The notes under the pieces: generated by a model
The model's database searches: none
What the model was told of the DNA's origin: nothing
What the model saw: only the letters and a program-made list of their open reading frames with translations
Shown: positions 1 to 6,612 of the stretch, piece by piece
How positions within the stretch are numbered: the first letter of the stretch is position 1
Layout of the letters: each line of letters opens with the position of its first letter
NCBI GenBank assembly: GCA_016868475.1
Contig: VGGU01000016.1
Coordinates: 1-33,916, forward strand
Reading direction: 5' to 3'
DNA: 33,916 bases
Origin: Bacteroidota bacterium
Lineage (GTDB): Bacteria; Bacteroidota; Bacteroidia; Chitinophagales; Chitinophagaceae
Position numbers and translations under genes: made by a program

Positions 1-75
1 GCTCCCCCTGTTGGACTTGAACCAACGACCCTCTGATTAACAGTCAGATGCTCTAACCAACTGAGCTAAGGAGGA
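1..75 (-). tRNA. tRNA-Asn (anticodon GTT)
   Basis: Read on the minus strand, the segment folds as a complete cloverleaf. The acceptor stem TCCTCCT pairs with AGGGGGA, the D stem is GCTC/GAGC, the anticodon stem TCTGA/TCAGA encloses loop CTGTTAA (anticodon GTT), the variable loop is GGGTC, and the T arm is GTTGG-TTCAAGT-CCAAC. The 5' end is base 75 and the discriminator G is base 2. Base 1 gives a C that could begin an encoded CCA cut off by the window edge. The D and anticodon arms are almost identical to those of the tRNA at 2473-2549. Confidence 0.97.
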
Positions 76-77
76 GT

Positions 78-132
78 GTTTCTGTAGAAACGGCACTGTA
101 AGATCAAAATCTTTCAGCGGGGGGCAAAAATA
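78..132 (-). promoter_or_regulatory. Possible promoter and leader hairpins of tRNA-Asn
   Basis: The 79-base gap between the Rieske gene and tRNA-Asn holds, on the minus strand, TATTTTTG (132-125), a match to the Bacteroidota -7 consensus TAnnTTTG. Between it and the tRNA lie two small hairpins: 96-117 (CTG-T-AAGAT / ATCTT-T-CAG, one mismatch) and 78-91 (GTTTC/GAAAC with loop TGTA). They could be part of the tRNA precursor leader or a weak terminator for the upstream genes. No convincing -33 TTG was found at the right spacing, so the promoter call is tentative. Confidence 0.35.
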
Positions 133-154
133 AGGAAAATCGCAGTAATTAGCC

Positions 155-496
155 TCATTTTCGTAGGCCAATGTAGAGCCCGTCAGGTCTGATTTCCAAG
201 GGGTATGTGCGCATATCGTATCCTTGCCCGGTACAATTTCTACCGTTAGACAGGCAAAATTTATAATGATGAAGGGGGCAAACAATATTTCCTTTTACAT
301 CTATATACCCATCTTTCAAAGGCGCTCCGGCGTGTGGGCAAAGGGATTGAAAAGCAAAAAATTTCCCCTGGAATTGTGCCAAACAAATAGCACGATTATT
401 AATAGTAAAAGATAAAATGGGCTGCTGTTCCCAGGGTAAGCCATTGGGATCTTCAGTAATTAAATACCATTCAAGTTCCTGCGGTGTAGTCAACAT
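155..496 (-). CDS. Rieske [2Fe-2S] domain protein (small ferredoxin, NirD-like)
   Basis: A 113-residue soluble protein consisting of little more than one Rieske domain. The cluster ligands are visible as C-P-H at the first loop (CPHAG) and, 17 residues after that histidine, C-P-L-H-H-Y at the second loop, which is the standard C-x-H...C-x-x-H arrangement. Size and layout resemble NirD / ferredoxin components of oxygenases, but no partner reductase or oxygenase lies nearby, so the redox partner is unknown. The frame is open upstream to 619, but that region lies inside hflX; the start at 496 (MLTTPQELEW) is chosen because the Rieske fold begins there. The gene overlaps the hflX stop by 26 bases, which suggests translational coupling within the 2420-155 transcription unit. 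Family call is firm, role is open. Confidence 0.9.
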   Translation of the reverse strand: MLTTPQELEWYLITEDPNGLPWEQQPILSFTINNRAICLAQFQGKFFAFQSLCPHAGAPLKDGYIDVKGNIVCPLHHYKFCLSNGRNCTGQGYDMRTYPLEIRPDGLYIGLRK

Positions 497-1685
497 GAGA
501 ATAATAGGCTGTTTTATAAGGATACCGCTGGCTGTATAATTTTCTGACTTGCTGCAGCAGATTAGTGCGTAAGGCGTCAATCTCTCTTTTTTCAGTGGCG
601 GAAATAAACACACAAGCACTCTGTGTTTCGTTCTCCCAGCGCTTTTTCAAATCTCTTAACAAGGACTGCCTTGCTTCATCCTCAAGCCAAAGATCAAAGG
701 TTTGTTGCTCATAAACATCCATTTTATTGAAAATGGTAACTATGGGCTTTTCTGCACATCCTAGTTCTGCAAGTGTAGTGCTTACCACTTTCATTTGATC
801 CTCATAATTGGGATGAGAAATATCTACAACGTGTAGCAGAATATCACTTTCTTTTACTTCGTCAAGCGTACTTTTAAAACTTTCCACTAAGTGGTGGGGT
901 AATTTTCGGATAAAGCCAACTGTGTCACTCAACAAAAACGGAGTGTTCTCAAACACCACTTTACTGGTAGTGGTATCCAACGTGGCAAATAATTTATTTT
1001 CAGCAAAAACGTCTCGCTTACTTAACAAATTCATAAGTGTGGACTTTCCCACATTGGTATATCCTACTAATGCAACCCGAATAAATTCTCCTCTTTCTTT
1101 TCGCTGTGTAAATGCTTGTTTGTCTATCTCGGCTAATCTTTTTCGCAAGAGCGAAATTTTATCTCTAACAATTCGGCGGTCTGTTTCAATTTCTGTTTCA
1201 CCGGGTCCTCTGGTACCTATACCTCCGCCCAGTCGTTCCAAGTGTTTCCACATGCCTCGCAAGCGGGGTAATATATATTGATATTGGGCTAATTCTACTT
1301 GTGCTTTTGCTTGTGCTGTTTTAGCTCTGTGTGCAAAAATGTCCAATATCAGATCACTTCGATCAATTGTTTTTACTTGTAATACTTTTTCAATATTATT
1401 AATCTGTGCACCGCTGAGTTCGTCATCAAAAATTACTACTCGAATATCTTTCCCATTCACATAGGTTGCGATCTCCTCTAGTTTCCCCTTTCCAATAAAT
1501 GTTTTGCTGTCGGGATGTGAAAGTTTCTGGGTAAAGGTCTTTACCGTAACCGCTCCAGCGGTACTTGCTAAAAATGCTAACTCTGCTAAATATTCTGAAA
1601 CCTGCGTTTCGGTTTGATCTTTTTGAATAACGCCTACAAGTATGGCCCGCTCCTCTTGTTCAATCTTATTCCGTTTATCGATCAT
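471..1685 (-). CDS. hflX: GTPase HflX (ribosome-splitting factor)
   Basis: A 404-residue member of the OBG-HflX GTPases, which bind the 50S subunit and split stalled or heat-damaged ribosomes. The N-terminal HflX domain and coiled-coil linker lead to the family signature GGGIGTRGPGETEIE with the following TDRR. The G domain then shows G1 GYTNVGKST, G3 DTVGF and G4 NKMD, in the right order. The length is close to the E. coli protein (about 426), slightly shorter at the C terminus. The start ATG at 1685 lies 9 bases after the stop of the upstream membrane protein gene, so the two are probably co-transcribed. No Shine-Dalgarno sequence is seen. Confidence 0.97.
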   Translation of the reverse strand: MIDKRNKIEQEERAILVGVIQKDQTETQVSEYLAELAFLASTAGAVTVKTFTQKLSHPDSKTFIGKGKLEEIATYVNGKDIRVVIFDDELSGAQINNIEKVLQVKTIDRSDLILDIFAHRAKTAQAKAQVELAQYQYILPRLRGMWKHLERLGGGIGTRGPGETEIETDRRIVRDKISLLRKRLAEIDKQAFTQRKERGEFIRVALVGYTNVGKSTLMNLLSKRDVFAENKLFATLDTTTSKVVFENTPFLLSDTVGFIRKLPHHLVESFKSTLDEVKESDILLHVVDISHPNYEDQMKVVSTTLAELGCAEKPIVTIFNKMDVYEQQTFDLWLEDEARQSLLRDLKKRWENETQSACVFISATEKREIDALRTNLLQQVRKLYSQRYPYKTAYYSHVDYTAGT

Positions 1686-1694
1686 AGCAAATGC

Positions 1695-2420
1695 TCAAAG
1701 ACCACTCAGCGTCAAACCAAGGGTAAAGGGTCTTGCCGTGGGACCCACACCATCTTTAAGTGTAGGGTTAAGTTGATAACTACTAAAAACAGAAAGGTTA
1801 CCATAGCCTACACGAAAGGTTCCAACAAGTCTTGTTTTATTGAAATAACGTGTGCTTGATTCTTTAATTGAAAACTCATTTAAAAGTTTTCCATTTCTGT
1901 TTTCCCAGTCCACATTTCTTGTGTGGGCATTGATTAATGTACCTACACGAACACCTAATCCTAGCTTCAGCCCTTTTCCGTTTTCTGGATCTGCGCTATA
2001 TCTTATTTCAAGAGGAACCTCAGCATAGCTGGTAGCCAGTTTTGTTTTTTTATAGTGATTAGTATCACGAACATTTGTAAAACGCAACGTGCTTCCAATT
2101 TCTTTGATGCCTATGTTAACCTTAGAAAAGCGGAGATGATCAGATCCTACACCAACACCCACGCCCAAACTCATTTTTTGATTACTCTTGAAAGGAAAGT
2201 CAAGCATGAAATACATGTTGAAGCTTTTTGAAAACTTTCCCATGGCAATGGTGTCAGGAACTCCTGCCCAACTGGTATGGCCAATTTGAATTACCAGATG
2301 ATCGTTTGCGCGCTTGGACAAATCGATTTTCTTTTTATCAGCGTTAGCATTATTTTGCTGTGCAATCAACCCATTCATCAAGGTTAGGGATAGGAAGAAA
2401 AGAAAGTAGACTTTTTTCAT
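1695..2420 (-). CDS. Secreted outer-membrane beta-barrel-like protein
   Basis: A 241-residue protein with a clear signal peptide: basic MKK, a hydrophobic core, and likely cleavage after the alanine before QQNNA. The mature part has alternating hydrophobic strands and Gly/aromatic-rich turns (for example MSLGVGVGVGSD, GLKLGLGVRVG, FRVGYGNLSVF) and ends with a hydrophobic strand (PFTLGLTLSGL), as in small outer-membrane beta-barrels of Bacteroidota (PorT/OmpW-like sizes). I do not recognise a specific family. It is first in the minus-strand unit with hflX and the Rieske gene. The start ATG at 2420 follows an A/T-rich stretch with no Shine-Dalgarno. Barrel assignment is inference from composition. 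Confidence 0.8.
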   Translation of the reverse strand: MKKVYFLFFLSLTLMNGLIAQQNNANADKKKIDLSKRANDHLVIQIGHTSWAGVPDTIAMGKFSKSFNMYFMLDFPFKSNQKMSLGVGVGVGSDHLRFSKVNIGIKEIGSTLRFTNVRDTNHYKKTKLATSYAEVPLEIRYSADPENGKGLKLGLGVRVGTLINAHTRNVDWENRNGKLLNEFSIKESSTRYFNKTRLVGTFRVGYGNLSVFSSYQLNPTLKDGVGPTARPFTLGLTLSGL

Positions 2421-2435
2421 TTTATGTAATTAATT

Positions 2436-2464
2436 ATAAATCAACGATATATTCGTTAATTTAT
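2436..2464 (-). terminator. Hairpin between tRNA(CAU) and the barrel gene
   Basis: Arms 2436-2447 and 2453-2464 are complementary over 12 bp with one mismatch that becomes a G-U pair in the minus-strand RNA; the loop is 5 bases. It begins 8 bases after the encoded CCA of the tRNA. The downstream tract (AATTAATTA) is A/T-rich but not a pure U run, so it may be a weak terminator or a processing signal for the tRNA 3' end. Confidence 0.5.
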
Positions 2465-2472
2465 GGTTTTAT

Positions 2473-2549
2473 TGGTGGACCCTGTAGGATTTGAACCTAC
2501 GACCCTCTGATTATGAGTCAGATGCTCTAACCGTCTGAGCTAAGGGTCC
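2473..2549 (-). tRNA. tRNA with anticodon CAT (tRNA-Ile2 or elongator tRNA-Met)
   Basis: Complete cloverleaf on the minus strand with encoded CCA (2475-2473). The acceptor GGACCCT pairs with AGGGTCC, discriminator A; D stem GCTC/GAGC; anticodon stem TCTGA/TCAGA around CTCATAA (anticodon CAT); T arm GTAGG-TTCAAAT-CCTAC. It is not an initiator: position 1-72 is a G-C pair and the anticodon stem lacks the three G-C pairs. Acceptor pairs C4-G69 and C5-G68 are those used by TilS in E. coli to mark tRNA-Ile2 for lysidine at C34, whereas E. coli elongator tRNA-Met has U4-A69 and A5-U68. This favours Ile2 decoding AUA, but I cannot exclude Met. Confidence 0.95.
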
Positions 2550-2556
2550 GGGAGTG

Positions 2557-2564
2557 CAAAAGTA
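2557..2564 (-). promoter_or_regulatory. -7 promoter element of tRNA(CAU)
   Basis: TACTTTTG on the minus strand matches the Bacteroidota -7 consensus TAnnTTTG exactly and ends 7 bases before the first base of the tRNA. This would start transcription a few bases upstream of the mature 5' end. No clear -33 TTG is present at 17-23 bases. Confidence 0.55.
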
Positions 2565-2595
2565 ATTAAAAGATAACAGACGCTTAATTTAGAGT

Positions 2596-3648
2596 ATGAA
2601 CAATTCAGTAAAAGCGCTCATCATTGCGGTCAATTGCTGTTTCACAGCCTGTCAATTGTCCACAACTCCTGCAATCACCACCATTGGTATTGGCTCCTGT
2701 GCTAACCAGGATGTTCCGCAACCATTATTGGGATTAGCGGCTTCTTACCAACCCGATTATTTTATTTTTCTAGGCGATAATATTTATGGTGATACGTATA
2801 ACATGGATACGTTACGGGCAAAGTATAAAAGATGGGGAGCACAACCTTTCTTTCAAGAGTTAAAAAAAGCAACTCGTTTTTTTGCAACCTGGGACGATCA
2901 TGACTTTGGTAGCAATGATGTAGGCCGTCATTATCCATATAAAAAAGAATCCAAGGAAATCTTTCTATCTTTTTTTGAAGAACCGGATACCAGTTTGCGT
3001 AGAAAACATGAGGGTATTTATCATGTGGAGTATCTAAAAGAAAAAGGGAAAACCATTCAATTGATCTTGCTGGATAATCGCACATTTAGAGATGACGTTC
3101 TACTATTTGATAGTACAGCTCCCAGACCTGATGAACATTATTTTTATACATTAGATTACAGTATTTATCAAAACGCAGATAGTACTTTATTGGGAGAGGA
3201 ACAATGGAAATGGTTGGAAGAAGTATTAAGTGTACCAGCGGATCTGCGTTTGGTTTGTAGTGGTACACAATTTGGTATTGCCTATAACGGCTATGAAGCA
3301 TGGGCAAATTTTCCGCACGAACAACAACGTTTTATTGACTTGATAAAAAAAACGCGCGCGAGTGGGGTGCTATTGCTGACCGGCGATGTTCACTATGGAG
3401 AGCTTTCCAAGTTGCAGGCTCCTGATCTTTATCCGCTATATGATTTTACTTCAAGTGGTATAACTTCCACTTGGAGTTTTGCCACGCCTAATAGAAATCG
3501 GATTGAAGGACCCATCATGGACAATAACTTTGGACTTATTACTATTCGCTGGGAAAAAGATCCTGTAATTGATTTGCAACTTATCGATGCAACCAACAAC
3601 AGCAGAGTACAGTATCAATTTCAACTAAGTGAGATCTCATTTAAATAA
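2596..3648 (+). CDS. PhoD-like metallophosphoesterase (alkaline phosphatase D family), exported
   Basis: A 350-residue exported hydrolase of the PhoD-like family, which uses a Ca/Fe-type metal centre to cleave phosphomonoesters or phosphodiesters outside the cytoplasm. The hydrophobic N terminus ends in FTAC (Cys19), a possible though imperfect lipobox. Family landmarks follow in order: GSCANQD near residue 33, LGDN (58-61), WDDHDFG (98-104), a long middle region with the LLDNRTFRDD motif, and GDVHYG (263-268), which supplies late metal ligands. It is followed after a single base by a GDPD lipoprotein, so the two probably act together outside the inner membrane on phosphate esters. The substrate cannot be told from sequence. 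Confidence 0.9.
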   Translation: MNNSVKALIIAVNCCFTACQLSTTPAITTIGIGSCANQDVPQPLLGLAASYQPDYFIFLGDNIYGDTYNMDTLRAKYKRWGAQPFFQELKKATRFFATWDDHDFGSNDVGRHYPYKKESKEIFLSFFEEPDTSLRRKHEGIYHVEYLKEKGKTIQLILLDNRTFRDDVLLFDSTAPRPDEHYFYTLDYSIYQNADSTLLGEEQWKWLEEVLSVPADLRLVCSGTQFGIAYNGYEAWANFPHEQQRFIDLIKKTRASGVLLLTGDVHYGELSKLQAPDLYPLYDFTSSGITSTWSFATPNRNRIEGPIMDNNFGLITIRWEKDPVIDLQLIDATNNSRVQYQFQLSEISFK

Positions 3649-3649
3649 T

Positions 3650-4447
3650 ATGAAAACAATAAAGCTATTATCAGCCGCACTGACAATTATTTTTGTAGGA
3701 GGCTGTGTTACCACTCGTGTAAAATCTTCTGCTATGCATTTTGCAGCCAATCAGGTAATTGCTCATCGGGGGGCTTTTAAAAAAAATAATTTTCCGGAAA
3801 ATTCTATTGCTTCTTTGAGAGAGGCCATACGATTAGGGTGTACGGGATCGGAGTTTGATGTGAGGATGACTGCCGATGAAGTATTAGTAGTTAATCATGA
3901 CCCACATCACGGCGGGATGGATATCGAAAACACTACTTATGCAAAACTGCGCACAGTTTTGCTTTCAAACGGAGAAGAAATTCCTACACTGGAAGCTTAT
4001 CTGAAAGAAGGATTGATGAATAATCAATCCACTCGGCTTGTTATGGAAATAAAGTCTTCGCCTGCTGGCACAGCACGTGGGCAGTTATTGGCACAACGGG
4101 TGTGGGAACAGGTTAAAAAATGCAAAGCAAGTAACAGGGTAGAGTACATCAGTTTTGACTACAATATTCTTACTAAACTACTCTTGTTGGATGCCAGCGT
4201 GGTAACACATTACCTTGATGGAAATAAATCACCAGCTGAGTTAAAATCTGCAGGAATCAAAGGGCTTGATTATAATTACAAAGTATACCAAGAAAATCCG
4301 CACTGGATCGCGGAAGCTAAAGCACAAGGCTTGGTTTTGAATGTATGGACCGTGAATGAACCTGCTCAACTTGAGTGGTGTATTGGCCAGGGGTTTGATT
4401 TTATTACCACAAACGAACCGGAGTATTTGTTACAAATCAAAAGGTGA
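3650..4447 (+). CDS. Glycerophosphodiester phosphodiesterase family lipoprotein
   Basis: A 265-residue lipoprotein with signal MKTIKLL...FVGGC, Cys19 being the acylated residue. The mature enzyme has the GDPD TIM-barrel landmarks: AHRG (38-41, catalytic His39), PENS (49-52, Glu50 metal ligand), E-x-D (68-70) and catalytic His83 in VNHD, with a late FITTNEP motif near the end. GDPDs release glycerol 3-phosphate from deacylated phospholipids. The frame extends to 3629, but the start at 3650 gives a perfect lipoprotein signal and lies one base after the PhoD-like stop (TAA-T-ATG), so coupled translation is likely. Confidence 0.93.
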   Translation: MKTIKLLSAALTIIFVGGCVTTRVKSSAMHFAANQVIAHRGAFKKNNFPENSIASLREAIRLGCTGSEFDVRMTADEVLVVNHDPHHGGMDIENTTYAKLRTVLLSNGEEIPTLEAYLKEGLMNNQSTRLVMEIKSSPAGTARGQLLAQRVWEQVKKCKASNRVEYISFDYNILTKLLLLDASVVTHYLDGNKSPAELKSAGIKGLDYNYKVYQENPHWIAEAKAQGLVLNVWTVNEPAQLEWCIGQGFDFITTNEPEYLLQIKR

Positions 4448-4453
4448 TCACCC

Positions 4454-4720
4454 TTATTTGATTTCTTCAAAATCCAAATAATCCTCCTTACGGCTATTCG
4501 GAGAAGGATTGGTTTTGGAAGTGGAGGCGGGCCCGCCAGACCTTGAGTCGGATCGACCATTTGTAAAATCCCCTTGTTGACCGGCCTGTCGTTCCATCTG
4601 CTCCTTCATTTGCCTAAAGCCTTTTCTGAGTGTTTTTCCGGCCAGAAAAAGGGGTATTACCAGCCTGAAAATGAACTGAAAAGCAAAATAAGCCAGTAAA
4701 AAATAAACGAAGTATTTCAT
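4454..4720 (-). CDS. Small membrane-anchored DUF4834-type protein
   Basis: An 88-residue protein with one N-terminal membrane helix (about residues 3-28, MKYFVYFLLAYFAFQFIFRL onward), a basic segment with KTLRKGFRQMKEQ, a Ser/Gly/Pro-rich linker and an acidic C-terminal tail ending EDYLDFEEIK. This layout matches the small DUF4834 family of Bacteroidota as I remember it; function is unknown. It converges with the GDPD gene (6 bases apart) and diverges from rimP. A TAnnTTTG element lies 7 bases before its ATG. Confidence 0.8.
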   Translation of the reverse strand: MKYFVYFLLAYFAFQFIFRLVIPLFLAGKTLRKGFRQMKEQMERQAGQQGDFTNGRSDSRSGGPASTSKTNPSPNSRKEDYLDFEEIK

Positions 4721-4727
4721 AGGTCGG

Positions 4728-4735
4728 CAAAGATA
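4728..4735 (-). promoter_or_regulatory. -7 promoter element of the DUF4834 gene
   Basis: TATCTTTG on the minus strand, an exact TAnnTTTG match, ends 7 bases before the start codon at 4720. The transcript would have an extremely short 5' leader. A TTTTG lies upstream but 28 bases away, outside the usual 17-23 spacing. Confidence 0.5.
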
Positions 4736-4758
4736 AGAAAGGGCTCTCCTATTGTTTT

Positions 4759-4789
4759 TTGGTCAAAACGGGGGGATTGCTTAAATTTG
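4759..4789 (+). promoter_or_regulatory. Promoter of the rimP-nusA-infB operon
   Basis: TTG at 4759-4761 (inside a T-run) is separated by 20 bases from TAAATTTG at 4782-4789, an exact match to the Bacteroidota TTG-N17-23-TAnnTTTG promoter. Transcription would start around 4793-4797, giving a leader of about 50 bases made up almost entirely of the hairpin at 4806-4829. Confidence 0.65.
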
Positions 4790-4805
4790 CGCTCTGAAGA
4801 TGATT

Positions 4806-4837
4806 GAAGGGAACGAATTCGTTCCCTTCTTCTTTTT
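4806..4837 (+). terminator. rimP leader hairpin (attenuator-like)
   Basis: Bases 4806-4829 are a perfect 24-nt palindrome with arms GAAGGGAACGAA and TTCGTTCCCTTC, followed by TTCTTTTT (4830-4837). In RNA it forms a 10-bp stem with an AAUU tetraloop and a U-rich tail, the form of an intrinsic terminator. It lies between the predicted promoter and the rimP start at 4844, which places it as an attenuator or as a 5' stabilising hairpin rather than an end-of-operon terminator, because no plus-strand gene precedes it. Confidence 0.65.
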
Positions 4838-4843
4838 AACAAT

Positions 4844-5314
4844 ATGGACAACATTGCCCTGATAAAGATTTTGGCAGAAAAGGTAAACCACTTGATTGAG
4901 GGGGAAACTGACCTCTTTTTAGTGGATATCCGGATTAAGCCAACAAACAATATTAAGGCGTATATCGATGGAGATCAAGGAGTTAGCATTGACAGGTTAA
5001 TCACCTATAATCGAAAACTCTATCGTCAGTTGGAAGAAGAAGGGATGTTTCCTGATGGGGATTTTTCGTTGGAACTTTCCTCACCAGGCTTGGACGAATC
5101 CTTAAAGCTTCATCGGCAGTACATAAAAAATGTGGGACGGCCTGTTGAAGTGGTTCAGGAAGATGGTATAAAAGAGGAGGGGATTTTGAAGGCTGTTCGG
5201 GAAAATGAGATAGAGCTGGAGATCACAAAAGGAAAAGGGAAAAAGGCAATTGTCAGTTTATTGACCATTCCTTTATCAAGTATAAAAACAACAAAAGTTC
5301 AAATCAAATTTTAA
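4844..5314 (+). CDS. rimP: Ribosome maturation factor RimP
   Basis: A 156-residue protein with the two-domain RimP layout: an N-terminal alpha/beta domain containing the signature region around DGDQGVSIDRL and the strongly conserved LELSSPGLDESLK segment, then a small C-terminal SH3-like beta barrel rich in K and E. RimP binds the 30S subunit and helps 16S head assembly. It is the first gene of the conserved rimP-nusA-infB cluster, 27 bases ahead of nusA. There is no Shine-Dalgarno sequence before the ATG; the preceding sequence is the U-rich tail of the leader hairpin. Confidence 0.97.
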   Translation: MDNIALIKILAEKVNHLIEGETDLFLVDIRIKPTNNIKAYIDGDQGVSIDRLITYNRKLYRQLEEEGMFPDGDFSLELSSPGLDESLKLHRQYIKNVGRPVEVVQEDGIKEEGILKAVRENEIELEITKGKGKKAIVSLLTIPLSSIKTTKVQIKF

Positions 5315-5341
5315 AAAAGAAACGGTTCAAAAATTTGCAGT

Positions 5342-6592
5342 ATGGCCAGTATTAATCTTATCGATGCATTCCAGGATTTTAAAGATGCCGAGAATATCGA
5401 TCGTCCGACCATGATGAAGGTGGTTGAGGATGTTTTCAAAACATTGTTACGCAAAAAGTACGGGAGCGACGAAAACTTCGACGTAATCGTAAACGCAGAA
5501 AAAGGAGACTTGGAAATTATCCGTAGAAGGATGATTGTTGAAGACGGAGAAGTAGAGGATCCCCTAGCACAAATCGCGTATTCAGACGCTGTTAAAATTG
5601 AACCGGATTTTGAAGTTGGTGAGGAATTATATCAAGAAATTGACCTGCTAGACTTTGGTCGTCGGGCAATTTTAGCTGCAAAACAAACCTTGGCCAGCCG
5701 CATAGGGGATATCAAGAAAAATGCATTGGCAAAAAAATATGGTGATCGTGTAGGGGACATCATCAGTGCGGAAGTTTACCAGGTATGGAAAAAGGAAATT
5801 TTATTATTGGATGAAGAAGGCAATGAACTTATTCTTCCCAAGAGCGAACAAATCCCTCAAGATTATTTCAAAAAAGGAGAATCTATCCGTGCTGTTATCA
5901 GAAGGGTGGACATGAAAAATAACAATCCTGTTATTATCCTTTCACGCACTGCACCGGAATTTTTAGCCAAGTTGCTGGAGATTGAAGTGCCAGAGATCTT
6001 TGACGGATTGATTGTAATCAAAAAAATAGTACGTGATCCGGGAGAACGTGCTAAGGTAGCGGTGGAGTCCTATGATGATCGAATTGATCCTGTAGGTGCT
6101 TGCGTAGGTATGAAGGGTAGCCGTATTCATGGTATTGTACGCGAATTGAAAAATGAGAATATTGATGTGATTAACTTCACTACTAATATCCAGCTATTGA
6201 TCCAGCGCTCACTCACACCGGCTCGTATTACCAGCATGGAGCTGGATACTGAAAACAAACATGCTAATGTATACTTGGCTCCTGATCAGGTATCGCTGGC
6301 AATTGGACGCAGAGGTGTCAATATTAAATTGGCCACGGAGTTAACCGGGTATGAGTTGGATGTATACAGAGATAATTTGAATGAAGATGAAGAAGAGTTT
6401 GATATAGACCTGGAAGAGTTTACAGACGAGATTGATGAGTGGGTAATTGACGAACTGAAGCGTGTGGGTTGTGATACAGCACGCAGTGTACTCAAATTAT
6501 CTGCAGAAGAATTGGAGCGTCGTACGGATTTGGAGAAAGAAACCATTAACGAAGTTCGTCGGGTACTCCAAACCGAATTTGAAAATGAATAA
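5342..6592 (+). CDS. nusA: Transcription termination/antitermination factor NusA
   Basis: A 416-residue NusA. The N-terminal RNA-polymerase-binding domain comes first, then an S1 domain (around GDRVGDIISAEV), then two KH domains with GMKGSRIHGI and AIGRRGVNIKLA. The C terminus has a very acidic stretch (EDEEEFDIDLEEF, about residues 348-360) and a final helix-hairpin region, with no second acidic repeat of the E. coli kind, as is usual outside proteobacteria. NusA controls pausing, intrinsic termination and antitermination. The ATG is preceded by AAAATTTG-cagt, a near match to the -7 element at the same 4-base distance seen at other genes in the window, so a weak internal start is possible. 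Confidence 0.98.
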   Translation: MASINLIDAFQDFKDAENIDRPTMMKVVEDVFKTLLRKKYGSDENFDVIVNAEKGDLEIIRRRMIVEDGEVEDPLAQIAYSDAVKIEPDFEVGEELYQEIDLLDFGRRAILAAKQTLASRIGDIKKNALAKKYGDRVGDIISAEVYQVWKKEILLLDEEGNELILPKSEQIPQDYFKKGESIRAVIRRVDMKNNNPVIILSRTAPEFLAKLLEIEVPEIFDGLIVIKKIVRDPGERAKVAVESYDDRIDPVGACVGMKGSRIHGIVRELKNENIDVINFTTNIQLLIQRSLTPARITSMELDTENKHANVYLAPDQVSLAIGRRGVNIKLATELTGYELDVYRDNLNEDEEEFDIDLEEFTDEIDEWVIDELKRVGCDTARSVLKLSAEELERRTDLEKETINEVRRVLQTEFENE

Positions 6593-6612
6593 TTAGTTTT
6601 TAAAACAACTGA

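Noticed and set aside
497-619. 41-residue extension of the Rieske protein
   Set aside because: The extension lies wholly inside hflX in another frame, and the Rieske fold starts at the later methionine.
4443-4452. 10-base palindrome GGTGATCACC over the stop codon of the GDPD gene
   Set aside because: Too short a stem with no T tract next to it to call a terminator; likely chance.
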